This document shows positions 33,401-43,101 of a DNA stretch of 64,000 bases, in pieces (the first letter of the stretch is position 1; every line of letters starts with the position of its first letter). The stretch is from Monocercomonoides exilis. Its lineage: Eukaryota > Preaxostyla > Oxymonadida > Polymastigidae. The notes beneath the pieces were generated by a model. That model ran no database searches. It was not told where the DNA came from and was given only the letters and a program-made list of their open reading frames with translations. The stretch spans positions 558,001-622,000 of the forward strand of contig LSRY02000047.1 of NCBI GenBank assembly GCA_001643675.2. The letters run 5' to 3'. Made by a program: the position numbers and the translations under genes.

Positions 33401-36400
33401 CGTTTCTGTCAAAAATATTCCCTCCTCCAGAAAGCACATTCAATAGCTGAGCATCGTTCAAAGGAGATAACCGAGAAGAATATGAAGAAGAAGAAGAAGA
33501 ATTCGGAACTTCGACTTTAACTGTTTTCGAGCCATTTCTGCTTTTCTCTTTATTTTTCTCTTTCTCTTTCTCTTTCTCCTTTGAGTTTTCATCAAATTCT
33601 TTGTTCAGTTTCTCCATCACCTTACTGTATCCATCTTTTCCCTTTCCTTCTCCTTCTTTTCCTTTTTCCTCTTCTTTTTCCTCTTCAATCGTAAAATTCG
33701 GACCAAACAGCGGTTTATCTCTGAAGTCTTTGGATTTCAGCTCTTCAAGTGACATCTTTCTAAGTTGATCTAAAGAAGGCAGATAATTCATACGCACAAT
33801 CAGTCGGCGATGTTGAGGATCAGACGAAGAATTAGAAGAGGAGGAGGAAGAAGAAGAAGACAAGGAAGTGGTTGATGATGTCATTGTTGAAGGTGTTTGA
33901 GGCAGAGCAGGCTGAGAAACAAGAAGAGGATTTGCTGGAGCTTCTTGTTTATGCACAGTTTCTTCTTCCTTTTGTGTTTCTTCATCTTTCTTTTCTTTAA
34001 TATCATCATCAGCATCATCATATTCCATATCCCCCACAAATGAAGGCGTGGAAATATCATCATATTCATCGTCATTCGTTGACTCTCCTGTTTGTGTCTC
34101 TTCCGTTTTCTGCTCAATTTTCTCTTTTTCTGTTTGAACTGATTGTTCTGATCGCGTTTTTGCCTTCTCTTTCTTCTTTCTTCTCTTTCTTCTTTCTTCT
34201 CTTTTCCTCTTCAGTTCATTTTTCTTCTTTCTCTCTGCTTTCTTTCTTTTCGCCTCTTCTTCTCTTTCTTTCTTTCTCCAATCAACTTCAAATTGAAGCC
34301 CTGTTTCCTGCAAATATTCATCTCCATTCAGCAACAAATCTTCATCTTCCTCTTCTCTTCTTCTGTTTCTTTCTCTTTCTTCTTCTTTCCTCCTCTCTTC
34401 ATTTACAAATTCAGTCATATATTTGTCAAAGAGCGTATCTGCTGCTGCCCCGCTGTTTCCTTTCAGCGCTTCTCTTTCTGCTTTCAGCAGCCTTTCTTCT
34501 TCTTCTTTGTGCATTTTCTTCAAAATACTCTTCACTTCTCTTCCTTTCGTATGGAACAGCTTGATGTCTTCATCCTCTTCTTCTTCTTCATTGTCATCAT
34601 CATCTTCTTCTTCTTTAATTTTGTCTTCATTTTCTTCTTTCTTCTTCTTCTTTGGACTTTGTTTGTTTTTCTCCCTTTCTGCTTTTTCTGATCGAGCAGC
34701 TGAAAGCAAAGGCAAAGGAAGAGTATCACTTTTAACAGGCTGTCCAAACAAGACAAGAGAAGAACCTTCTTTCTCTTTCAAATGTTTGCTTTCATTTCCA
34801 TTTTCATCTTTTTCTCTTTCTTCTTCTCTTTCTCTCTTATTTTGTCTCATCTCTTCGACTGGAAGTTGTTCTGAATCAAGAGAATATGATGGAGATACTC
34901 CAAAATACAAAGAAGAAGAAGATGATGATGATGAAGTTGATGAAGTTGATGAAGAGGAAGAGGAATCCAATGGAAACGAAGAAGGCTGCGAATGCTCAAC
35001 AACCACAGGAAATGAATGAGAAATCAGAATCTTCGAAAAAGCAGAGGGTGTTTGTGGAGAAGAGCTGCGATGGCGAAGTGAACGAGCGGGAGATCTTGAA
35101 GCAGACGATGATAGAGAGTAAGAAGATGAGGAAGAAGATGAGGAAGAAGAAGATGAGGATGAGGATGAGGATGATGAAGCAGAAGAAGTTGAGGAAGAAG
35201 AAGCACTTCGAGAACTAGAAGACGAGCCAAAATGAGAAGATGAAGAAGTTTGCTTTGTTTTTCTTCCTCTTTGAAGATGGAAAGAAGGAGAAAGAGATGA
35301 ATTTTCTGTTGATTTTGTATCATTTTTATTTCTTTTTGTAGCCTTTTTCTTTTCCTTTGTTGTGCTGTTTTCGCATTCGTCAGCCTTCTTTGTCGTTTTC
35401 TTCTGCTTCTTCTTCACTTGTTGCTCTTTCAATCTAAATGGACTTGCAGATTGATCGTTCATTCTATTTGGAGAATTAGAAATGCTATTTTGTGAAATAT
35501 TTTTGCTATTTTTCCTTTTTGATGGACTTTTTGATGACTTCTTATTTTTACTCTCTTTTTGAATTTTATTCTTTTTGCTCGGTGAAACTGATTTTGAAGA
35601 AGCAGAATGCTTTTTTGAAGGAGAAGCAGAAGAAAGTTTTAAATCCATCTTTCCTTTTCTTTCTGCCAAATGCAATGGATCTGGTGAGAAAGAGACAGAT
35701 TTGTGTCTCTTTTGAGATTGTGGCTGAGAATAAGTAGATTTGCTTGGCGATTGCGATAAATATCCTTTTCTATCATTTTTCTCTTCATTTTCTCTTTCGC
35801 TTCTTTCTTTTTCGCTCATTTTGAGTTTGTTCATTTCTGCTCCACTTAAAGAGGCTGTTAATGTTGATGGCTTCATCCTTCCTTCTGAATCAGGAGAAAC
35901 AAACTCTTCTTTCCCTTTTTTCAATTTCTTCTCATCATTTTCTGCTTTTTTTGTTTTCTTCGCTTTTCTGTCTGATTGTTGCGACTGTCGAAGAAGCTTC
36001 ATAATTCCCAAATATGTCTTTGAATTTCTATTTGATTCAATATTTTTCTCATTTTCTGCTAATTTTTGTTTCTTTTTTGTCAAATTCTTTTCTTTTTCTT
36101 TCTCTCTTTCTTTCTCCTTCTCTTTCTCTTTCTCTTTTCCTGCTTCAATTTCTGCAATTTTCTCCAGCAAACTCTGAAGCGATGACTTTCTCAGTGCATT
36201 TTGTGTTATTTGCTGTGTGTTTGTATCAGGATGACTCTGAATAGGATAAGGTATTAATGAAGAAGGAGAAGAAGGAGAAGGAGAAGAAGAAGAAGAGGTG
36301 GAAAAGGAAGAAGATGTGGAAGATGTTGATGAAGAAGGTGCAAGAGAAGACATTGAATGAAGTGGAGGTGATAGAACAGAAGGTACTTCAGATGAAGTTG

Positions 36401-39400
36401 TTGGATGAGTATTTTGAGAGATTGAGCTTTGTTCAATGGAAATTGAAGGTAAAAGAGAAGAAGAAGAAGTTTTTGGCTGGTTAACATCATTCTTCTCTAT
36501 TTCGGGTGTTTTTATCGCCTTTTCACCTTCAGAAGGTGCAGATGAGATATTATCATCCTTATTTGTCTCTTCTTTCTTGAAATCCTCAGAGATTGATAAG
36601 TTTCCTTCATCTTGCTGTTGTTTTTGCTTTCTTGCTTTCTTTTTCTTCTTTTTCTTTTTCTTTTCAGACTGAATTTCATCTAATTCTGTTTCTTTCAAAT
36701 CGATGTCTTTCTCTTTCTCTTTCTTCACCATTTTCTTCTTCTTTTTCTTCTTCTTTTCTCCTTTTCCTCCTTTTCCTCCTTTTCCTCCTTTCTCGTTCTT
36801 CTTTCTTGTCTCATTCTCCTTCTTCCCTTCGATCTGTGATATCAGTTTATTCAATGTGCTCAAAGACAAAAAGAGAGAAGAATCATTCAAAGAACTGTAT
36901 TCAGATAGCTGTGATGCAAAAGAAGACAGAAGAGAAGATTGTTTAGTATCTGCCAATAAAGAAGAAGAAGAAGAAGAACTTAGCAATGAAGAGGAAGAGA
37001 AGGAAGAAGAAGGAGAGGAAGAAGATAAAGACAAATGAGAAGACAACTCAGAAGTGCTTAAAAGATGAGAAGTGAATGACAAATCGGTTGCTTCTCCAGT
37101 TTTGTGTGTGTCATTCATTTCGTCAAAGAAATATGCTTTTTGCTTGAAGGGCGTTGAACTTTCAATAAAACTGTCAAATTTGTCTGGTTTTTCGTCTTTT
37201 GATGTAATTTTTGTGAATCTTCTTTTTGTTGGAGTGATTGAAGGAGGAGATTGGGGTGGGGATAAATGAGATGAAATAGAAGAAGATGAGGAGGAGGAGG
37301 AGGAGGATGTTGAAGATAAAGATGATGATAAAGAGGCAGAAGACAAGATAGATTCAGAAGAAACAGAATTATCAGATAGCAAAGTCGATGAATCCTCCAT
37401 CGCTTTTGTGTTTGATGCATCCAAAGACAACAAAAGTGATTTGTTGGTTCTTTCAAGCTGAGTCTCGTTGCCAGAAAGAGAAGAAGAATTCAAAGAATTG
37501 CTAAGTTTTTTTGCCTTTGATGAAATGTGTGGAGGACGAGAAGAGCTCAAAAGAGACGATTTCAACGACTGAATTGTTGACTCAAGTTCAAAAAGAGCAC
37601 TTTTGGAATCAGCAGATGAAAAAGAAGGAGACAAAGAAGACGATGAAGATAACGTCGATGAAGATGAAGATGACAATGAAGATGACAAAACCGAAGATTT
37701 CTCACTGAAAACAGGAGATTTCGTATCTTCGTGGGTGTGTCTGGTGAAATGAGGGGAAGGATAAGAAGAGCGAACAGAGTGAGAAGCAGGTAAATGAGGC
37801 TGAAATGGCATTCGATCCGAGTTTGAGTGAAGAGACGCTGTGGGATGTGGATAGCTGCCTCCAGAAACAGCATCATTGAGAGTGATGGAAGAGCCTTGTG
37901 GAAGAGTAGAATATGGCAAAGCAGGTTGGAATGGAGCGGTTTGTGTGTTTGTCTGTGCAAATGAAGGGGAATACTGAAGAGGCAAAGTGGAAGTAGATGG
38001 AGCATAAGCAGAAGTTGCAGAAGAAGAAGGAGAAGGATAAGATGAAGGATAAGATGAAGAATAAGAAGAAGGAGGAGGAATCATTGCAGAAGAAGGCAAA
38101 TAATACCCGTTTTGATAAGAAGGATTTGCTTGTATTGAAAGTTGAGGATATTGAAATGGCTGTGAAGTGCTGTTGAAGTGTTGTGGTTGATTCTGAATGT
38201 GCTGATACGAATAGGAAGGCGTGCTTGGATAGCCAAAAGGAGAAGGCAAAGAAGCAGATGACGTTGACGAATAAGGCAGAGACGAGAAAAAAGGCGAAAT
38301 TGGAGGAGGATGAGATGGAAATGAAGCTGTTGAAGTGGAAGAGATAGTTGAAGAAGAAGAAGAGGAAGATGAAGAAGTTGATGGTGGAGGTGGAGGCGGT
38401 GGAGGAAGAGGAAGAGAAGCATTATTGAAATGAGTCTTATTTGATTGGTTTCCTGTTGCAATAGAATTATCTGTTGAAGCGCTCGAATGCTTGTGAGATG
38501 GACGCCTTTGCGATTTTTTTGTGCTTCTTTTGCTTTCAGAAGATGATGGTGAAGAGGAAGAAGAAGCAGCAGAAGAAGAAGAAGATCTTGATCTTGATCT
38601 CAAAGAATCAGATGAAGGAGAAAAAGAAGGAGATGAATTAGAAGTGTGCTTTTTCTTTCTGCCTTCATGAAAGCGAGGGTTGTAGCGTTCAGATTGCTGG
38701 GCGGCATTTGGCGAATGAGAAGAATCGTCTGATTGTTCATGAAGGCTGTGACTGTGACGATGTTGACTTAATCGCTTCTTTTCGTTGTTTTGTTTGAGTT
38801 CATGTTCAAATGTTTCCCTTTTTGTACTGTCTTCAATAGTTTTAGTCGTTGTACCCTCATTGTTTTGCAAATAATCTCTCTTATAATTATCATTGTTCTC
38901 GTTTTCTTCACAATATTCATCTTTTCCTTTATTGCTTCTGTTTTCTGATTTGTGAATTTCATGATTTTTTTCTTTTTCCAATTTTCCCACCATCTGACTG
39001 TTCTTGCTTGAAGCTCTAACTTCTTCGTTAATAGTTGATGGAAGCGATGGAGAAAGAAGAACATCATCATAAGCTATGTCATTTTCAATCCCTTCAATTG
39101 GAGATTTAAAGGTTCTTTTCTCCTCTTTCGCGCTTTGAGAATTATCTTCATAAACACTACCTTCATCGCCAATCTTTGAAGCGTTTTGTGCAATATCTTT
39201 TTCATCATTCAAATAATCATTACTTTGGAAGATTGTTGATTCATGGACTTCTTCTTGTTCTGCATCTAAATGTGGTGTGTTTACTGATTTGTGCTCATTT
39301 ATAAGTACATAATTCATAGACAATAATGGCAAACCGTTGTATGCGCTCAACGCGGTATCTGTAAGTTGAAAAATATCAGTATCCTTTAAAGAATGATAAC

Positions 39401-39653
39401 GAATTGCATTTTCATCTGCATCTTTGCTTTCATAAACATCTTGTCGGTCAGAAATTTCAACAGAATTCAAAGCATTTCTTCCTATCACTCCTTCAATTAT
39501 AGTTGGACTATTTCGTGAAAAAACAGTAGAAAAATGCTCTGTATCAAAATTTTCTTCTGTTTCACTTTGTTGAGGAATTGAGTCATGAGAAAATCTGACT
39601 TCATCATCTTCATCATAAAAGTTGTCATGATCGAGTTTTTCTTGCAGGATCAT
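30453..39653 (-). CDS. Giant low-complexity Ser/Glu/Lys-rich protein, unrecognised
   Basis: A single uninterrupted 3,066-codon frame from ATG at 39653. No enzymatic domain is recognised. The N-terminal third is acidic then Ser/Pro-rich (including an eight-Pro run); the middle alternates Ser runs with Lys-rich and KEKEKE blocks; the C-terminal third has likely coiled coil (around SLLERETQLREKVTLRAKEA and EERAIERTVLAKRREMAIAL) followed by acidic stretches. Two copies of an NVKF motif occur near the C-terminus: SNVKFDMDWDEEDEE (about 31170-31130) and GNVKFGFDEEDD at the very end. Acidic YxDDFE-like segments recur (YVDDFETFDDE, YSDDQWDTFEDE, YEDDEFEDED). It could be a cytoskeletal or scaffold protein, but that is a guess. 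Absence of stops over 9.2 kb and consistent Ser codons support it as a real gene; introns at the 5' end cannot be excluded. Confidence 0.75.
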   Translation of the reverse strand: MILQEKLDHDNFYDEDDEVRFSHDSIPQQSETEENFDTEHFSTVFSRNSPTIIEGVIGRNALNSVEISDRQDVYESKDADENAIRYHSLKDTDIFQLTDTALSAYNGLPLLSMNYVLINEHKSVNTPHLDAEQEEVHESTIFQSNDYLNDEKDIAQNASKIGDEGSVYEDNSQSAKEEKRTFKSPIEGIENDIAYDDVLLSPSLPSTINEEVRASSKNSQMVGKLEKEKNHEIHKSENRSNKGKDEYCEENENNDNYKRDYLQNNEGTTTKTIEDSTKRETFEHELKQNNEKKRLSQHRHSHSLHEQSDDSSHSPNAAQQSERYNPRFHEGRKKKHTSNSSPSFSPSSDSLRSRSRSSSSSAASSSSSPSSSESKRSTKKSQRRPSHKHSSASTDNSIATGNQSNKTHFNNASLPLPPPPPPPPSTSSSSSSSSSTISSTSTASFPSHPPPISPFFSSLPYSSTSSASLPSPFGYPSTPSYSYQHIQNQPQHFNSTSQPFQYPQLSIQANPSYQNGYYLPSSAMIPPPSSYSSSYPSSYPSPSSSATSAYAPSTSTLPLQYSPSFAQTNTQTAPFQPALPYSTLPQGSSITLNDAVSGGSYPHPTASLHSNSDRMPFQPHLPASHSVRSSYPSPHFTRHTHEDTKSPVFSEKSSVLSSSLSSSSSSTLSSSSSLSPSFSSADSKSALFELESTIQSLKSSLLSSSRPPHISSKAKKLSNSLNSSSLSGNETQLERTNKSLLLSLDASNTKAMEDSSTLLSDNSVSSESILSSASLSSSLSSTSSSSSSSSSSISSHLSPPQSPPSITPTKRRFTKITSKDEKPDKFDSFIESSTPFKQKAYFFDEMNDTHKTGEATDLSFTSHLLSTSELSSHLSLSSSSPSSSFSSSSLLSSSSSSSLLADTKQSSLLSSFASQLSEYSSLNDSSLFLSLSTLNKLISQIEGKKENETRKKNEKGGKGGKGGKGEKKKKKKKKMVKKEKEKDIDLKETELDEIQSEKKKKKKKKKARKQKQQQDEGNLSISEDFKKEETNKDDNISSAPSEGEKAIKTPEIEKNDVNQPKTSSSSLLPSISIEQSSISQNTHPTTSSEVPSVLSPPLHSMSSLAPSSSTSSTSSSFSTSSSSSPSPSSPSSLIPYPIQSHPDTNTQQITQNALRKSSLQSLLEKIAEIEAGKEKEKEKEKEREKEKEKNLTKKKQKLAENEKNIESNRNSKTYLGIMKLLRQSQQSDRKAKKTKKAENDEKKLKKGKEEFVSPDSEGRMKPSTLTASLSGAEMNKLKMSEKERSERENEEKNDRKGYLSQSPSKSTYSQPQSQKRHKSVSFSPDPLHLAERKGKMDLKLSSASPSKKHSASSKSVSPSKKNKIQKESKNKKSSKSPSKRKNSKNISQNSISNSPNRMNDQSASPFRLKEQQVKKKQKKTTKKADECENSTTKEKKKATKRNKNDTKSTENSSLSPSFHLQRGRKTKQTSSSSHFGSSSSSRSASSSSTSSASSSSSSSSSSSSSSSSSSSYSLSSSASRSPARSLRHRSSSPQTPSAFSKILISHSFPVVVEHSQPSSFPLDSSSSSSTSSTSSSSSSSSLYFGVSPSYSLDSEQLPVEEMRQNKREREEEREKDENGNESKHLKEKEGSSLVLFGQPVKSDTLPLPLLSAARSEKAEREKNKQSPKKKKKEENEDKIKEEEDDDDNEEEEEDEDIKLFHTKGREVKSILKKMHKEEEERLLKAEREALKGNSGAAADTLFDKYMTEFVNEERRKEEERERNRRREEEDEDLLLNGDEYLQETGLQFEVDWRKKEREEEAKRKKAERKKKNELKRKREERRKRRKKKEKAKTRSEQSVQTEKEKIEQKTEETQTGESTNDDEYDDISTPSFVGDMEYDDADDDIKEKKDEETQKEEETVHKQEAPANPLLVSQPALPQTPSTMTSSTTSLSSSSSSSSSNSSSDPQHRRLIVRMNYLPSLDQLRKMSLEELKSKDFRDKPLFGPNFTIEEEKEEEKGKEGEGKGKDGYSKVMEKLNKEFDENSKEKEKEKEKNKEKSRNGSKTVKVEVPNSSSSSSYSSRLSPLNDAQLLNVLSGGGNIFDRNELSNLGRMKYSTRSAKSSPLPSSSSSSSSSSTSSSSTSFTISPSDALKILPFVTISPSPYNIPKKRWSPYSSSSSSSSSSSSTTTTLTPSASSPPSPTLLTPRSETPTNSTSSSSFSLPSSSHASSLPPLPPPSSSNSLPIWSSSSSSSSSSSYSFPSSTSTSSSSSSPLFLSSSLSAELTRRISADPILSSLLERETQLREKVTLRAKEASRMDEVLNAMRNDLNSALKNSQFPVASISEIRRLDQEKMKGEEELKRLVEERAGKKEKEKEKEEADAKDGKEEENEANYEEYVDDFETFDDEKSNTMKTTRSSADKSMKGTKSEVGSVFPTGTYSYSSSSSASASASSSVNPSSSSAANSSVFLSLSEERAIERTVLAKRREMAIALLAAAEQREMEEREWKEIEKEREEVDRLVLVALGGEELARKMDVMLGKARKEDEMKRKEEREKEWSKQREIEKAFLDDVQKSHSNRLLHSGETTSVPHLTNISGSSSPPPHSPHSSSRAEQQKAQTLNTTRSSLPSVGEGYENDAFDSFRDSQDEDKASETMKANGGKQNGGKRKEEEEGDGVDSEWQDNENEQEGSFVDESMLKSTIQSKRELPRNESYSDDQWDTFEDEDKEEKEKEKEKSATNRIDEYSGEWDDEEGEDEDNHESQSNGKQVGSKASEAQSNRTSNSEEKSKGESSYEETSPRYEDDEFEDEDFNDNYKNDERNEEATNKSDKSGNKNAKKAEVKTVSQSALIGSNVKFDMDWDEEDEEEEEGGGEVRNENMQKQNEDEERDYEIERSNDRENWKGQQTSAKKGNNLEAHQTERKSDEDEGGEGEEEEEEEEEEEEEEEDSFDDFLKNIRKSQTKESQFAGRTEDFYEDEGEAPFQTRTSARGSPFPGALSSSQQGSISRSIAQPQLNSQPRSRSGSLSHSRSPSPFRTNSPSPFGAFTSANRNKMANRQPIRAVPAARPAYGISGNVKFGFDEEDDYNDED

Positions 39654-39868
39654 TGTTTGTTCTTTTTATAAATAATAAATACTATTATAATAAGCAAATG
39701 ATGTTTTTTAAAAGTTATCGTACCGTTTTTAAAAGAACAACTTTAATGATCAATTATTTAAAAATACCCATACCATCATGCAGTGTTCATAATTGTTGTT
39801 TTAGGATTTATAAACTAAATACTTCAAAAAAAATAACATTTGAATTGAGAATTAACACTTTGAATTTC
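39654..39868. other. Short intergenic region
   Basis: 215 bp between the MBF1 stop and the start of the giant gene. It must hold the MBF1 3' end and the promoter of the downstream gene. No motif assigned. Confidence 0.4.
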
Positions 39869-40472
39869 TTAAAGTCCTCTGAGTTTTATTCCGAGTACCC
39901 GTTCCAGTTTTGTCAATATTGATTGGCTTGGTAAGCCTTTGCCTTGTTCATATTCATTGATAATTTTCACTGGCTCCGAAATCCTTGTTGCGAGTTGCGC
40001 CTGAGTCATTTTCAATTCACATCTTTTTCTTTGAATTGCAAGAGCTTGCTCTCTTGAAATTGTTGGAACTGTACAATAAAGTATAAAATTAAATTTTACA
40101 ACAATTATATTTCAAGCAATACACAAAAAATGCATACCTTTCATAGGCGCATCTCCAGAATCATCTTCAAGTTTTTTCCTGCTTATAACAGTTTCTTTTC
40201 CTCGAGAAGGCGCATTCGAAGCAGCAGTTGCTGAACAGAAATGTGAAAATGTTTGTAATATATGTATTGATATATGTATAACAGTTGCAAAACCTTTTTT
40301 CTTTGTTGATACCTGCATTCCTGCAGCGCGGGCTTTGATAATATCTTTTTCTTTCTTTTCAAATTTAGGCTCAACTGGTTTCTTTTTCACAATAGTAATT
40401 GGTTCCCAATCTAAACGAAATTCTATTATGCACGTTCGAATTGATAAAAAAATGTTTACCTTGATATGACAT
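39869..40472 (-). CDS. MBF1: Multiprotein bridging factor 1 (four exons)
   Basis: Transcriptional coactivator that bridges TBP and activators. Exons 40472-40460, 40410-40294, 40230-40138 and 40068-39869 give 140 residues, close to the family's usual ~145-150. Introns are 49, 63 and 69 bp with donors GTAAAC, GTTTTG, GTATGC and acceptors TTTAG, TTCAG, TACAG. The first exon is only 13 bp and splices to give MSYQ-DWEPITIVKKK, the DW(D/E)xVTVxRKK start of MBF1. Exon 4 encodes the Cro/C1-type HTH: SREQALAIQRKRCELKMTQA, the QLATRIS helix, NEYEQGKGLPSQS and the terminal LERVLGIKLRGL. All splice joins keep frame and match the family throughout. The longer ORF in this area reads through introns and is not the protein. 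Confidence 0.93.
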
Positions 40473-41916
40473 TTGGAAAATAAGACTATCTCCAAAGCAA
40501 AAATTATACCCATAACTTATCTTTATTTTATTAAAGATAGAAATAATGTATTTGTTCTATTTCATAAAGAATTGGTGTTGTCTTTTTCATCTTTTTTGTT
40601 GGCAATGGTCAAGAATTATAATAGATATTAATATGATAACTTTTTTTTAGCAAGAAATTCCATATTTATTTAATGTTCGTTCTGTTTCAAAAGAATTTAA
40701 ACAACAAATCCTCCTCATTGATTATCAAAAAATCAGAAAATATTTTATTTATTTATTTTTTGGTGAATGGGAACATAACGTACTATTCAAAAAATAACAC
40801 AAAGAAAGTTTTATTTCTAAAAAAAGCAAGACTAAATGAATACAAAGCAATCAATAAAATTGAAATATTTATTATCGACTCAAAATTCAAGTGATAAATA
40901 ATCGCCTTTTTCATCAAAAAATCAATGATCAAACCCTAATAATATTATTTCTCAAAATTTCTAATTAGGTTTAAGAGAGGATATTGGTTTCAATGTCTTC
41001 ACAGCGAGTGAATTAGGGTATAATATAAATTGAAATATGAACCTAAATTATTGAATAGGGTTTTATTTATCAAAAAAGATAAAAAAACAGGTGTTTTGTT
41101 AATTAAGAATATCAAAAATGGGTCACCTATTTTATTATTCGAATTAGACGAAATTTACCAGTAAAAATATCCCACAAGGACTTATTACTTATTTTGATAA
41201 CGAACATTTACGTTTTTAAAAGCATTTGGAACAGTACGTTTTGTTCCCACTTACCTATTTTTTAATTCATTCATTTATTTACTTATTCATTTATTCATTT
41301 ATTCATTCATTTATTCATTTATTCATTCATTTATTTATTTATTTATTGATTTATTGATTTATTTATTTATTTTTATTTTATTTTTTATTTTTTTCAAAAA
41401 AAAAAATATTTATTTTTTATTAAAAAATTTTTGGCAAAGAAAATAATCAGTTGTTTATAATTTAATCCCACAAATGCCTTAAAATGAAAATGTAAAAATT
41501 TCAATTTTTTCACAATATATAATTAATGAATGATATCCTTGAGTTTGAATTTCGAAATTATCAATTCCCATAAAAATATCTTATGAATAAATGTAAAATG
41601 AAAATAAGAATTTGATAGATATTTGAAGGTAATGGCTTTTAAAAACTGTTATACATCGATTAATATGGCTTTTATAGCACGATAATTGGAAAATGTATGC
41701 TCAAGCAAACGTTGAGGTTTGAATTTATTTAATAATATTTTTTTATTATTGTTCGTTAATAAAGATTGTATTACCAACATAAAATGCATAGTAAAGTCAC
41801 CTCAATAAAATGCTTTGTTTGAGTGAAGTTTACTCACGGGCAGAGCTCGACCGCTTTCTGGCAATCTTTGCTCGTTTTCTCCGTTTCCTGTGTCTGGAGA
41901 GCATTTGAGATATCGT
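40473..41916. other. AT-rich divergent intergenic region with ATTT/ATTC microsatellite
   Basis: About 1.4 kb between the divergent MBF1 and the 394-codon gene. A 40673-40894 open frame is not convincing. It contains a tetranucleotide repeat tract (see separate entry). Promoter elements could not be identified. Confidence 0.45.
41265..41385. repeat. Tetranucleotide microsatellite (ATTC/ATTT)n
   Basis: About 120 bp of ATTC, ATTT and ATTG units grading into an AT-only tract. Confidence 0.8.
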
Positions 41917-43101
41917 ATGCCGTCTGGCTTTTGTGAGGAACAAGCGAAATCTTCGACAAACAGCTGGGGAAGAGCTCCGAATGAATGGAACGAAAAAAGG
42001 CGTCTTCAATCGATCCCATCATTTCCAGCAGCCACAACGCCTCATTCGCATCCTGCACAATTCCATCTGCAAGCATCAATGCCAGCATCATCTTCCTCTT
42101 CAGCTGGATGGGGATATCATACGGCACATCCGATAGGCTCTGAGAACAGGCTGTCAAACAATGCTTGGGGTGAAAAGAGCATCTCGTCAAAAGGGAGAAG
42201 ACAGGCGAAAAGGAGCATCAGCACACTTGGAGTGAGGCAGTCTGCGCCGTTCTCTCTTTTTGACAGCAACAGAAGATGGGAGGGGCAAAGAAATTTGAGC
42301 GAGATGCATTCTTCTTCTTTTTCTTCTTCTGATTCGAATTCGGGTATTGCAGATAAAGGGAGCTTGGGAGCTGCAAAGAAGCCTGAGCCATCGTTTTCAG
42401 GGGATGCAAGCACGTTTTTTTGGAGAGTTCGCAAAGAGAGCGGGAAGGAGCAGAGCGATTTGGAGAGCGATCTGCTGGGGAAGTTTGGGAAATGGAGAGA
42501 AGGAGCCTCTCTGTCGCCTTCTTCGTGCACTCCGCCTGGATCGCCATCAGCAACACAGCCACACACATTCAGTGCAGCAAGTGTTCCTTCGAAAGAAATG
42601 GCAGATGACAGATGCGAAGAGAGCAGCAGATTTTCTGGGGATGAGTTTGATGCTTCTGCTCATCCAACGCTTCTGCGAGCACAATCAGAGTCAGGAAGCA
42701 AAGGGGATGCAAAGCGAGATTCTCGAGAGATAGCTGCAAAACAGGCATCACGAATGAAATTTGCTCAGAATTCTTCGGGTGGATTGAAAGATGAATCCGT
42801 GACAAATCGACAGGAAAAGGGTTCACAGGAAGATTGCACACATTCTCCTTTGGGTTGCAGGTCAAGTGGTTTGTGGCAGAATGGAAGTGGGATGAAAGGA
42901 AATCAGACCAGCAAAACCAGGAGATTTCATCAGAATGAAGAGCAGCGCAACTCTTTTTGGAAGTCCAAGGCAGACTCGAAATTGGTTCTTGTTGATTATT
43001 TCCGCGGCTTCCAACGAGCAAAAGTTCTTCTAGCCAAAACAAAGAAGCAGCGAAGAAAAGCCAAAGACTTTGCAAAGACGTTGAGAAGAGAGGTTCCATG
43101 A
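41917..43101 (+). CDS. Unrecognised 394-residue Ser-rich protein
   Basis: The frame is open from a stop near 41825 to TGA at 43099-43101. The first in-frame ATG is at 41917 (MPSGFCEEQ); an upstream exon is possible because CTCACGGGCAG at ~41840 could act as an acceptor. The coding sequence is richer in GC than the flanks, supporting a real gene. The protein is polar and Ser-rich, with TPPGSPSATQ in the middle and a basic helical-looking C-terminus (DYFRGFQRAKVLLAKTKKQR). No signal peptide, membrane segment or known domain was recognised. It lies upstream of, and on the same strand as, the giant receptor-like gene, about 590 bp away. Function unknown. Confidence 0.6.
   Translation: MPSGFCEEQAKSSTNSWGRAPNEWNEKRRLQSIPSFPAATTPHSHPAQFHLQASMPASSSSSAGWGYHTAHPIGSENRLSNNAWGEKSISSKGRRQAKRSISTLGVRQSAPFSLFDSNRRWEGQRNLSEMHSSSFSSSDSNSGIADKGSLGAAKKPEPSFSGDASTFFWRVRKESGKEQSDLESDLLGKFGKWREGASLSPSSCTPPGSPSATQPHTFSAASVPSKEMADDRCEESSRFSGDEFDASAHPTLLRAQSESGSKGDAKRDSREIAAKQASRMKFAQNSSGGLKDESVTNRQEKGSQEDCTHSPLGCRSSGLWQNGSGMKGNQTSKTRRFHQNEEQRNSFWKSKADSKLVLVDYFRGFQRAKVLLAKTKKQRRKAKDFAKTLRREVP

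Noticed and set aside
40112-40513. The 133-codon frame over MBF1 as the gene product
   Set aside because: It reads through three introns and misses the HTH exon; the spliced model matches MBF1 along its whole length.
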